Shown here one piece after another: positions 22,885 to 30,161 of a stretch of DNA of 31,567 nt. Both the position numbers and the translations under genes were made by a program. This DNA comes from Clostridium sp. UBA701 (GTDB lineage Bacteria > Bacillota > Clostridia > Clostridiales > Clostridiaceae): assembly GCA_002298125.1 (NCBI GenBank), contig DBMJ01000009.1:1-31567 (forward strand), read 5' to 3'. Within the stretch, counting starts at the first letter, position 1, and every line of letters begins with the position of its first letter. A model generated the notes under the pieces. It worked only from the letters and a program-made list of their open reading frames with translations. It was not told the DNA's origin and made no database searches.

Positions 22885-23808
22885 TTAAAGATTGTTTAAA
22901 TAATCATCAATTTCTTTCCTTGAAGGCATAGCACAGGCTGTACCCATCTTTGTAACAGAAAGACCTGCTACAACATTGCCAAGCTTTGCAGCTTCAAACA
23001 CATCGTATCCTTCAGCAAGGAAGGCCACAAAACCACCATTAAAGGCATCGCCAGCACCGGTGGTATCAACTACATCAACCTTTATGTTTTCTATTAAACT
23101 CTCTTTTCCATCCGCACTTATATATACACCCTTGGAGCCAAGAGTGATGATAACCACTTCAACCCCCATAGAATGAAAATATTTAACAGCTTCTTTAATA
23201 CCCTCCATAGTAGAGGTATCCGTATTTGAAAGCATACCGGCCTCCACCTCATTTGGAGTAATACAGTAGAGCTTGCTGTATAGGCTATCAGGAAAAGCAA
23301 TAGCTGGAGCTGGATTTAATATAACCTTAACGCCGTTATTATATGCGGTATCGATGGCATAAATGGTGGCATCAAGATTGGTTTCCATCTGAGTTAGCAG
23401 ATATTTAGAGGACTTTATTATTTCAGCTGCTGCATCAATTTCACTGGCTTTTATTTTCTCACAAGCACCTGGAAGTACCACTATAGAATTATGAGCTGAC
23501 TTTTCCTCCACCATGATTAGGGCTGCACCTGTAGAGTTACCCTCATCATCTATGAATATATAGTCTGTATTCATGTTTTCATTTTTAAAGCTATCAAGAG
23601 CGATATCAGCAAAGCTATCTCTTCCTACCTTAGTAATCATTGTAACATCGGCTCCTGCACGCTTTGCAGCTACTGCTTGGTTTGAGCCCTTACCACCAGG
23701 ACCTATTTTAAATAGGCTTCCTTTAACAGTTTCCCCTACCACTGGTATATGTTCACTACGTCCCATCAAATCAACAGCAAAGCTGCCAAACACAGTAATT
23801 TTATCCAT
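22885..23808 (-). CDS. rbsK: Ribokinase (PfkB family)
   Basis: A 307-residue sugar kinase. The N-terminal PfkB signature is KIGPGGKGSNQAVAAKRAGADV (about residues 33-54), with the sugar-binding GGKGSN. The C-terminal signature VDTTGAGDAFNGGFVAFLAEG carries the catalytic Asp in GAGD. TPNEVEAG matches the ribokinase family. It phosphorylates ribose or a related sugar in the cytoplasm. AGGAGG precedes the ATG. It is convergent with the Liv/DhaKL operon and has no adjacent ribose transporter, so it may belong to the same catabolic theme; this is inference from position. Confidence 0.88.
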   Translation of the reverse strand: MDKITVFGSFAVDLMGRSEHIPVVGETVKGSLFKIGPGGKGSNQAVAAKRAGADVTMITKVGRDSFADIALDSFKNENMNTDYIFIDDEGNSTGAALIMVEEKSAHNSIVVLPGACEKIKASEIDAAAEIIKSSKYLLTQMETNLDATIYAIDTAYNNGVKVILNPAPAIAFPDSLYSKLYCITPNEVEAGMLSNTDTSTMEGIKEAVKYFHSMGVEVVIITLGSKGVYISADGKESLIENIKVDVVDTTGAGDAFNGGFVAFLAEGYDVFEAAKLGNVVAGLSVTKMGTACAMPSRKEIDDYLNNL

Positions 23809-24047
23809 AAATTATCCTCCTAATATATAAGTTTTTAACATGTAAAACTTTCTCTAAACAACTAACAACAAGGATAACAAATACACTGCAAATTTGGCTT
23901 ATGCATTTAGAATAGCATTTCACAAGGGCTTAGTCAATTGCTTTAATAAGGTAGCTAAAAAGAGCAGCAAAAAGAGCTGTAACTGTAAAATTTGTGGAGG
24001 AGTCCATATTAAATTCACTTAATGGGAGGTTCCTGCAAGTTTCCAGA

Positions 24048-24062
24048 TTGCATAATATGCAA
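24048..24062. promoter_or_regulatory. Perfect palindrome upstream of arsR-hgcAB
   Basis: TTGCATAATATGCAA is a perfect inverted repeat around a central A. It lies 23 bases before the -35 box. A dimeric regulator, for instance the ArsR protein encoded next door, could bind here; there is no direct evidence. Confidence 0.4.
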
Positions 24063-24085
24063 CTAATGAAATAATACATTTCATA

Positions 24086-24114
24086 TTGATATTTTTAGAT
24101 TTGAAGCATATAAT
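24086..24114 (+). promoter_or_regulatory. Promoter of the arsR-hgcAB operon
   Basis: TTGATA (24086-24091), a 17-base spacer and a perfect TATAAT (24109-24114). The arsR start is 37 bases after the -10 box. No terminator is seen until 26990, so one transcript could cover arsR, hgcA, hgcB, the acr3 fragment and arsC. Confidence 0.75.
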
Positions 24115-24151
24115 AACATTAAATCGAATAATTTAGATATGAGGTAAAACG

Positions 24152-24460
24152 ATGGAAAATATATACATTGAGAAGGCGAAGGTATTTAAAGCCTTTTGCG
24201 ACGAGAACAGACTGCAAATTTTAGAACTGCTGCAGAGCGGTGAAAAATGTGCATGTGTATTGCTTCAGAAATTAAACATTGGTCAATCAACCCTGTCACA
24301 CCATATGAAAATACTTGTTCAGAGCGGAGTAGTTGATGCTCGTAACGAGGGCAAATGGACTTACTATTCAATTTCTGAGGAAGGTTCAAAAAGCGCTATG
24401 CAGTTGCTCGAAAATATCACTACGGTTTTATCTGAAAATAATTCTTGCTGTTGTAACTAA
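24152..24460 (+). CDS. arsR: ArsR-family metalloid-responsive repressor
   Basis: A 102-residue winged-helix repressor. The region KCACVLLQKLNIGQSTLSHHMKIL (residues 32-54) has the ArsR pattern of a metal-binding loop before the recognition helix; Cys33 and Cys35 stand where classical ArsR has CVC. The wing is VDARNEGKWTYYSI. The C-terminus has three consecutive Cys (99-101), which could give a third thiol ligand. It would release DNA when As(III) or a similar thiophilic metal binds. GAGGT precedes the ATG. It lies directly before hgcA with no terminator. Whether it senses arsenic, mercury or both cannot be told from sequence. Confidence 0.88.
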   Translation: MENIYIEKAKVFKAFCDENRLQILELLQSGEKCACVLLQKLNIGQSTLSHHMKILVQSGVVDARNEGKWTYYSISEEGSKSAMQLLENITTVLSENNSCCCN

Positions 24461-24478
24461 TTGGTGGGGGTGTTCAAT

Positions 24479-25654
24479 ATGGAGATTAAAGCATCTAACA
24501 AAAGTGGAATTAAAGTAAAAGAGATTAAAGCAATCTCAAGAAATCTGCGAACTAATTCTTCGTGTAGTGACGATTCTTGTTGTTGTGGTAGTAAAGATAA
24601 CAAAACAGCTCAACTTACCACTTACAATATAAACGATCCTTTTATAACCGATGAAATTGTTACTGATACAGGAAAAGTGCCCCAAATATCAACAAAACTT
24701 ATGATGTCTGATAAATTAGGCGCTTTGAGAGTTCGCTTCGGAATAAACCGTATGGATTACAAGGTAAACCCCGGAATCTATGCTATTGGAACTCCAAACA
24801 AAGAATCACTTGTGCTGGTCACGGCAAATTATAAGCTCACATTTGATACTCTCCGAAAGGAGCTTTCTGGTCTAAACTTATGGATTGTGGTACTTGATAC
24901 TAAAGGCGTAAACGTTTGGTGTGCCGCAGGCAAAGGAACATTCGGCACTATAGAACTAATAAACAGGGTTTCTAAAACAAGGCTTTCGGAAATTGTATCA
25001 CATAGAACATTGATATTACCGCAACTTGGTGCTTCGGGCATAAGTGCTCATGAAGTAACAAAGAACACAGGCTTTAAGGTTATTTATGGTCCTGTAAGAG
25101 CTGCTGATATTAAAACATTCATAAATTTAGAGCTCAAAGCAACAAAAGAGATGCGAACAGTTAAATTTACAACTTTAGACCGATTAAAATTAACTCCGAT
25201 TGAGATCACAAATTCATTAAAGCCATCTATTACTATATTAGCCATAATGTTTTTAATAAACCTGATTGCCGTTAACAAGTTTGGAATAACTGATTTTTAT
25301 TCGTATATAGGTACGTTACTGATAGGGTGCCTTATTACTCCCGTACTTCTTCCGTGGATACCCGGCAGAGCTTTTGCTTTGAAAGGCTGGACTCTAGGGT
25401 TACTTTGGGCGGTGTTTGTAGTATTTATTAACGGATGGCCTACTTCCGAATCTTTCGGGTTACTTAAAGGAATTGGTTATTTACTTGCGTTACCATCTGC
25501 TTCAGCATATTTTGCAATGAATTTTACAGGTTCTTCAACCTATACTTCTTTATCGGGAGTTCTAAAAGAAATGAGAGCTGTTATTCCGCCGATTGTAGTA
25601 ACAATAAGCCTTGGAGCTCTCTTGCTGATTGTAGACTGCTTTATTAAGATTTAA
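24479..25654 (+). CDS. hgcA: HgcA, corrinoid membrane protein for mercury methylation
   Basis: A 391-residue protein. Residues 145-152 are NVWCAAGK, the strictly conserved HgcA cap-helix motif whose Cys (148) is thought to coordinate the corrinoid cobalt. The corrinoid domain (about 60-220) also shows INRMDYKVNPGIYAIG and YGPVRAADIKTFI. The C-terminal part has about five membrane helices (about 250-390), ending with the conserved FTGSSTYTSLSGVLKEM. HgcA passes a methyl group from a methyl-corrinoid to Hg(II). The N-terminus has an extra Cys cluster, SCSDDSCCCG (28-37). The ATG at 24479 follows GGGGGTG; an in-frame TTG at 24461 is weaker. GC-richer codons than neighbouring genes hint at transfer. 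Confidence 0.95.
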   Translation: MEIKASNKSGIKVKEIKAISRNLRTNSSCSDDSCCCGSKDNKTAQLTTYNINDPFITDEIVTDTGKVPQISTKLMMSDKLGALRVRFGINRMDYKVNPGIYAIGTPNKESLVLVTANYKLTFDTLRKELSGLNLWIVVLDTKGVNVWCAAGKGTFGTIELINRVSKTRLSEIVSHRTLILPQLGASGISAHEVTKNTGFKVIYGPVRAADIKTFINLELKATKEMRTVKFTTLDRLKLTPIEITNSLKPSITILAIMFLINLIAVNKFGITDFYSYIGTLLIGCLITPVLLPWIPGRAFALKGWTLGLLWAVFVVFINGWPTSESFGLLKGIGYLLALPSASAYFAMNFTGSSTYTSLSGVLKEMRAVIPPIVVTISLGALLLIVDCFIKI

Positions 25655-25664
25655 GGAGGGTGCT

Positions 25665-25961
25665 ATGAAACATAAATATTTAAAAGATGTTGTGACTTTA
25701 AAGCTTGAGACTGAGAAATGCACAGGCTGTGGCAGATGTGTTGAAGTTTGCCCTCACAATGTATTTGTAATAAATAATAATAAGGCTGAGATGATCGACA
25801 GAGATTCTTGTATTGAATGCGGTGCCTGCGCAAAGAACTGTCCGTTTAAGGCAGTTACAGTTAAGCCGGGCGTTGGCTGTGCTTCAGCAGTTATTAAGGG
25901 TTGGCTGACAGGCAGCGAGCCAAGCTGCGATTGCTCTGGCGATAGGGGCAGTTGTTGTTAG
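25665..25961 (+). CDS. hgcB: HgcB, two-cluster ferredoxin for mercury methylation
   Basis: A 98-residue ferredoxin. Two [4Fe-4S] motifs are visible: CTGCGRCVEVCPH (residues 19-31) and CIECGACAKNCP (49-60). HgcB hallmarks follow: GVGCA with Cys72, then AVIKGWLTG, then a Cys-rich tail ending Cys97-Cys98. It is believed to reduce the HgcA corrinoid and its extra thiols to bind or deliver Hg(II). AAGGAGGG precedes the ATG, ten bases after hgcA, the usual order. All expected cysteines are present, so the pair looks intact. Confidence 0.95.
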   Translation: MKHKYLKDVVTLKLETEKCTGCGRCVEVCPHNVFVINNNKAEMIDRDSCIECGACAKNCPFKAVTVKPGVGCASAVIKGWLTGSEPSCDCSGDRGSCC

Positions 25962-26007
25962 ATTATAAAGAATGTGGCGGTAAATATAATGGTAAATCAA
26001 AATAATA

Positions 26008-26328
26008 ATGTTCTTTGTAAGTTTTTATATGTCTTATAGAGAAGGATTTAACTACAACCAAACAGTCACATTGTCATTTACCGCAGCAAGTAACAATTTT
26101 GAGTTAGCTATAGCTGTAGCAGTTCCAGTATTTGGAATCGATTCAGACATTGCATTTACTGCAGTAATAGGGCCATTAATTGAAGTACCAGTAATGATAG
26201 CTTTAGTTAACATTGCACTTATTTTTAACGAAAATACTTTGATGAGAATAATCTATCAAAGTATAGCAAAGAAAGGGGCTAAAATAGTTGAAAGAGAAAA
26301 TGAAAGTTGCATTTGTTTGTGCTCATAA
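26008..26328 (+). pseudogene. acr3: Truncated acr3 (arsenite efflux) gene, C-terminal fragment
   Basis: The frame encodes about 106 residues whose bulk matches the last part of Acr3 arsenite permeases: TLSFTAASNNFELAIAVAV and AAVIGPLIEVPV-like TAVIGPLIEVPVMIALVNIALIF. Full Acr3 is about 350 residues, so roughly 250 N-terminal residues and most membrane helices, including the one with the essential Cys, are missing. An in-frame stop lies at 25993-25995, just upstream. The ATG at 26008 has no good ribosome binding site. The 3' end overlaps arsC. Pump function must be lost here. The missing part lies exactly where hgcAB now stands. Confidence 0.85.
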
Positions 26329-26701
26329 CTCGTGTCGGTCACAGATGGCTGAGGCAATATCAAAAATTGCTGCTGTGGATAGCTTCGAGGCCTATTCAGC
26401 AGGGACTGAAACTAAGCCTCAGATTAATCAGGACGCAGTTGCAGTGATAAAAGATATTTATGGCGTTGATATGAACGCTACACAAAAATCTAAATTGATA
26501 TCAGATATTCCTCCTGTGGATGTTGTTATTACTATGGGATGTAATGTAAATTGCCCTTTCCTTCCCTGCAAGTATAGAGAAGATTGGGGGCTGGAAGACC
26601 CTACAGGTAAAGGAATAAGCGAGTTCATTAAAACCGCTAAACTTATTGAAGAAAAGGTCTTGGAATTAAAAAATAGAATAGAAAGCCTTAATATAAGCTG
26701 A
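26288..26701 (+). CDS. arsC: Arsenate reductase ArsC (low-molecular-weight phosphatase fold)
   Basis: About 137 residues. The active-site loop is VCAHNSCRSQMAEA, the CX5R signature of the LMW-phosphatase type of arsenate reductase. Two further Cys in CNVNCPFLPCKYREDWGLEDPTGK complete the thioredoxin-coupled relay (the equivalents of Cys82 and Cys89). It reduces As(V) to As(III). TTG at 26288 is well placed after AAAGGGG; ATG at 26300 is the alternative and removes four residues. It overlaps the acr3 remnant, as in a normal acr3-arsC operon. With the pump broken, it would produce arsenite without a local exporter unless another pump is encoded elsewhere. Confidence 0.9.
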   Translation: MKEKMKVAFVCAHNSCRSQMAEAISKIAAVDSFEAYSAGTETKPQINQDAVAVIKDIYGVDMNATQKSKLISDIPPVDVVITMGCNVNCPFLPCKYREDWGLEDPTGKGISEFIKTAKLIEEKVLELKNRIESLNIS

Positions 26702-26984
26702 TTTCCCTCTCTATGATATTGACGAATATGCAAGCGTTAGAAGTAAATTAAAGCAGGAATACAGACAATTAGAGGATAAAGTAAAAGCTCTTCAGCTTGA
26801 ATACAGTTTACTTAAAGATAAAAGTAGCACAGAAAAGTTGAATATGCTTAATGAGTTTTAAGTTTTAATAAGTAATCCTCTATTGACTTGGGAAGAACAG
26901 AATGAACTATACAAGACGATAATTGAGTATATAGACTATAAATATGATGAAAATAATTTGACGATTGAGATTAAGTTCAAATAA
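26697..26984 (+). pseudogene. Decayed C-terminus of a serine recombinase
   Basis: A frame open from just past the arsC end encodes a coiled-coil-like stretch (SKLKQEYRQLEDKVKALQ), is broken by an in-frame TAA at 26859-26861, and continues in the same frame to a segment (TWEEQNELYKTIIEYIDYKY, then LTIEIKFK) ending at a TAA. That final beta segment is the usual end of clostridial transposon-type serine recombinases. No N-terminal catalytic domain is present. It is evidence that a mobile element carried or rearranged the ars/hgc island. The match is from pattern recall. Confidence 0.6.
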
Positions 26985-26989
26985 AATTT

Positions 26990-27019
26990 AGTGACTATGT
27001 GGCTTACATAGTCACTTTT
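26990..27019 (+). terminator. Terminator closing the ars/hgc island
   Basis: AGTGACTATGT pairs perfectly with ACATAGTCACT around GGCTT and is followed by TTTT. It is the first clear terminator after the arsR promoter. Confidence 0.85.
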
Positions 27020-27067
27020 GGGTTGGGTATAATAAGACTATATTTTATTTTGAGGAGGTGATGCCCG

Positions 27068-28864
27068 ATGACAACTAAGAAGATGCCCAATAGACTAATA
27101 CAAGAAAAAAGTCCTTATCTACTTCAACACGCTTACAATCCAGTGGACTGGTTGCCGTGGTGTGAAGAAGCTTTTGCGAAAGCAAAAGCAGAAGATAAAC
27201 CCATCTTTTTAAGCATTGGCTATTCCACCTGCCATTGGTGCCATGTAATGGCCCACGAGTCCTTTGAGGATGAAGTGGTGGCAAAAATATTAAACAAAAG
27301 CTTCATATCCATTAAGGTGGATAGAGAAGAAAGACCCGACATAGACAGCATATACATGAGCTTTTGCCAGGCCTTTAATGGTTCTGGGGGCTGGCCTTTA
27401 ACCATAGTTATGACCCCTGAAGGAGAACCTTTTTTTGCTGGCACCTATATACCAAAGCATGCTAAATACAATTTGGGCGGGCTAATTGATATATTAAATC
27501 GCATTGTGGAATTATGGCACAGTGACAGAAAGAGCTTTACAGATTATGCCCTTAAGGCAAAGGAGGCTCTAGATAAAGAGCTTAATGTAGCTAAACCCAA
27601 GGTACTTAGTGAGGACATAATAGCTAAGGCAGTACAGGAGTTAAAGAAGAGCTTTGAAAGAAATTATGGAGGTTTTTCAGATGCCCCCAAATTTCCTATT
27701 CCCCACAATTTGATGTTCCTTATGAGAGCCTACAAAATGCAAAAAGAGGAAGCTCTACTGCATATGGTGGAGCATACTCTAAAGAGCATGTATAGGGGAG
27801 GAATCTTCGATCACATTGGCTTTGGTTTTTCCCGCTATTCCACAGATAAAAAGTGGCTTGTTCCGCATTTTGAGAAGATGCTCTATGACAATGCACTGCT
27901 GCTTTTAGCCTACACAGAGGGCTATGAGCTTACAGGTGAGCTTATGTATAAGGAAGTTGCTGAAAAAATCATAAGCTATGTGCTTAGAGCGCTCTTATCT
28001 CCACAGGGAGGCTTTTACTGTGGAGAGGATGCAGACAGTGAAGGGGTAGAGGGGAAATTTTATGTTTGGACAGTAGATGAGGTGAAGGCTGTTTTGGGAG
28101 AGGAAAGAGGAGAGCTATTCTGCCACAGCTATGACATAACCACTGATGGAAACTTTGAGGGGAAAAATATACCCAATCTTATTCATAATGAGGAAGAGCT
28201 TTCTAGTGAGCAGAAAAAGATGCTTGAGGAGAGCAGAAAACTCCTCTTTGAACACAGAGAGAAAAGAATACATCCCCATAAGGATGATAAGATATTGACC
28301 TACTGGAATGGGCTTATCATTGCAGCGTTATCCTATGCAGGAAGGATATTTAAAAGTGAGGAATATATTTCTGCAGCACGTACTGGGGCGAATTTTATCC
28401 TAAATACTATGGTTGATGAAGGAGGAAGGCTTTATAGTCGCTTTAGAGATGGTGAGGTAGAGCATAAGGGATATCTAGAGGATTATGCTAATATCAGCTA
28501 TGGTCTGATAGAACTATATGAAGCAACCTTAGAGGAGGATTATTTAAGAAGTGCAGAAAGGCTTACCTCCTCCATGCTGGAGCTTTTTTGGGACTTTGAA
28601 CATGGGGGACTTTTCCTTTATGGAAGTGATGCAGAGCAGCTTATTCTTAGGCCAAAGGAGATCTATGACGGGGCGCTGCCCTCAGGAAACTCTGTGGCAG
28701 CCTATAATCTTTTAAGGCTTGGAAGCATACTGGAAAGACAGGACTTTATAGACCATACAGAAAAGATTTTTGAAGCCTTTGGAGAAAGGATAGAAAAAAT
28801 TCCTTCAGCCCACTGCTTTTTACTCCTGGCCTATTCATATAATAAGAAATTAAAAAAATTATAG
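27068..28864 (+). CDS. YyaL-type protein: thioredoxin-fold domain plus (alpha/alpha)6 barrel
   Basis: A 598-residue protein of the DUF255/YyaL (human SPATA20) family. The N-terminal thioredoxin-like domain (about residues 8-170) opens with the family hallmark RLIQEKSPYLLQHAYNPVDW and has STCHWCHVM at about 57, with two Cys three apart. SGGWPLTIVMTPEGEPFFAGTYIP follows. The remainder resembles an N-acylglucosamine-epimerase-like helical barrel (WLVPHFEKMLYDNALLL; CGEDADSEGVEG; LTYWNGLIIAAL). Molecular function is not established for the family. GGAGGTGATG gives a strong site before the ATG at 27068; a -10 TATAAT is at 27028-27033. It lies just outside the island. Confidence 0.85.
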   Translation: MTTKKMPNRLIQEKSPYLLQHAYNPVDWLPWCEEAFAKAKAEDKPIFLSIGYSTCHWCHVMAHESFEDEVVAKILNKSFISIKVDREERPDIDSIYMSFCQAFNGSGGWPLTIVMTPEGEPFFAGTYIPKHAKYNLGGLIDILNRIVELWHSDRKSFTDYALKAKEALDKELNVAKPKVLSEDIIAKAVQELKKSFERNYGGFSDAPKFPIPHNLMFLMRAYKMQKEEALLHMVEHTLKSMYRGGIFDHIGFGFSRYSTDKKWLVPHFEKMLYDNALLLLAYTEGYELTGELMYKEVAEKIISYVLRALLSPQGGFYCGEDADSEGVEGKFYVWTVDEVKAVLGEERGELFCHSYDITTDGNFEGKNIPNLIHNEEELSSEQKKMLEESRKLLFEHREKRIHPHKDDKILTYWNGLIIAALSYAGRIFKSEEYISAARTGANFILNTMVDEGGRLYSRFRDGEVEHKGYLEDYANISYGLIELYEATLEEDYLRSAERLTSSMLELFWDFEHGGLFLYGSDAEQLILRPKEIYDGALPSGNSVAAYNLLRLGSILERQDFIDHTEKIFEAFGERIEKIPSAHCFLLLAYSYNKKLKKL

Positions 28865-28949
28865 GTGAATCATTTTATAAAGTTTTAGTAAAGCTTTGTT
28901 GAGAATATACATTAATTATATAGCGATGCATAGGTGAGTAGGTATCCCA

Positions 28950-29441
28950 ATGGATGACAACATAAAGGATAATAATAACGAAAAGATACAGGACGTAATA
29001 CAGCAGGGAATACATGAAGCTAAAAATATAAAAGGCCAAATATCAGGCACAGGAACTAATGACACAGAAGAAGCTGCAGCTCCTACTGAACAGGCTCCTT
29101 CTACCTCAGTGAGTGATTGTATTGATAAAACTGCTACTATACTTCAGAACATCAACAACATAAATGACCAGGTAGCTAGACTTAATCTAAATCCCACAGA
29201 AAGAGCGTATTTAGAAAACAGCATAACTCCAATGCTTGCAATATTAAATCTGCTAAGTACAACCTCTTATAATTTAGCTACCTCAGTGAGCTCTTTAGCC
29301 ACTTCTCCTATAGTGTGCGGAAAACGTCATGAGCTTAAGGATACAATAGATCTAGTATATGATATTAATAGTCAGTGCGAGGATGTGTTTGAGCTGCTAG
29401 AAAAAAGAATAGATTTTTTACTTAAAATAGGAAAATGTTAA
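28950..29441 (+). CDS. Hypothetical acidic helical protein
   Basis: A 163-residue protein without recognised domain. The first 55 residues are polar, low in complexity and probably disordered (many Asn, Asp, Thr, Ala, Pro). The rest is predicted helical with heptad-like leucines. Four Cys are spread out (near 57, 123, 141, 163); the last residue is Cys. No signal peptide or membrane segment is seen. The ATG is supported only weakly (GTGAGTAGG before it). It follows the YyaL gene after 85 bases and is followed by a terminator. Function unknown. Confidence 0.55.
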   Translation: MDDNIKDNNNEKIQDVIQQGIHEAKNIKGQISGTGTNDTEEAAAPTEQAPSTSVSDCIDKTATILQNINNINDQVARLNLNPTERAYLENSITPMLAILNLLSTTSYNLATSVSSLATSPIVCGKRHELKDTIDLVYDINSQCEDVFELLEKRIDFLLKIGKC

Positions 29442-29458
29442 AGAATAATATAAAGCCA

Positions 29459-29488
29459 AGGCCCTCTAGCTTAAAAGTTAGGGGGCTT
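29459..29488. terminator. Terminator between convergent genes
   Basis: GCCCTCTAGC pairs with GTTAGGGGGC (two wobbles) around TTAAAA. It lies between the stops of the plus-strand hypothetical gene and the minus-strand membrane protein. The T tract is weak on both sides. Confidence 0.55.
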
Positions 29489-29494
29489 AGACTA

Positions 29495-29995
29495 TTATAT
29501 TATTTTTGTTTTTAAAAGCTTAATATATATGAAATTTGAAAAGTAATAGTAGATGATATTATAAAGTGCTGAGAAGAACAGTAATGTTAACACTTGAATT
29601 ATTACTGTCCCAGGGAGAGAGGTACCAAACACTGGAATTCCTATACCGTAATTTATTACCCCTAAGGCAGCAGCAAGGGAAGAAGCACTTATACTCCATA
29701 TGAGGATTTTCTTGTTTGTATAATGACAACAGCCTCCCAATAAAAGCCCTACAATTCCATTGGTACATAAGAAAAATAAACCTTCATGAGTACTTATCAT
29801 TATAATAAGGAGGCTTGCACTAAAGTATGCCAGCACACCTGTTTTAGGGCTTATCCTAGAGATAATATAAATTGGCAAGGCACTAAAAACTGTAACAAAC
29901 ACAAACATTTCTGAAAATATTACTGGGGTTATCTGCAGCAGGGCAGATATTACAGCAAGGAAGGCTCCTATAACAAGGGTTTTAGTATTAATCAT
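29495..29995 (-). CDS. Small multi-pass membrane protein of unknown function
   Basis: A 166-residue protein with about six hydrophobic helices (near 7-24, 28-47, 51-68, 72-90, 97-117, 128-150). Length and layout resemble vitamin/metabolite S-components of ECF importers or small DUF membrane families, but no diagnostic motif is recognised and no ECF ATPase genes are nearby. The ATG at 29995 follows GGAGTG by six bases and is preferred over the ATG at 30016, which has no site. Divergent from the propeller gene. Confidence 0.6.
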   Translation of the reverse strand: MINTKTLVIGAFLAVISALLQITPVIFSEMFVFVTVFSALPIYIISRISPKTGVLAYFSASLLIIMISTHEGLFFLCTNGIVGLLLGGCCHYTNKKILIWSISASSLAAALGVINYGIGIPVFGTSLPGTVIIQVLTLLFFSALYNIIYYYFSNFIYIKLLKTKII

Positions 29996-30161
29996 TTGAT
30001 CACTCCATTTAATCAATTCATAATAATATATGAATTTGTGGGGCTATATGCTAATACCATGCAACTTTTTTACTAATTTGAATAATTTACTCGTTTATGG
30101 AACTGAAACACTTACTCAGGAATATAATAATATGTATAGGTTATTTTGGAGGAGTATTTTC

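Larger units (their letters stand above)
23809..24151. other. Intergenic region between ribokinase and the arsR-hgcAB island
   Basis: About 340 bases with no ORF of note. It holds a short tandem repeat of the type AAAAAGAGCAGC / AAAAAGAGCTGT (near 23957-23980), a stray GGGAGG that is not followed by an ORF, a 15-base palindrome at 24048-24062, and the arsR promoter at 24086-24114. It is a likely left boundary of the island, but no direct repeat with the right side was found by eye. Confidence 0.5.

Noticed and set aside
24461..24478. TTG start extending hgcA by six residues
   Set aside because: The ATG at 24479 has a good GGGGGTG site six to seven bases before it; the TTG directly follows the arsR stop without a site.
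26008..26328. Intact small membrane protein
   Set aside because: Its sequence is the end of Acr3, with no proper start signal and a stop codon just upstream, so it is a truncated pseudogene, not a separate gene.
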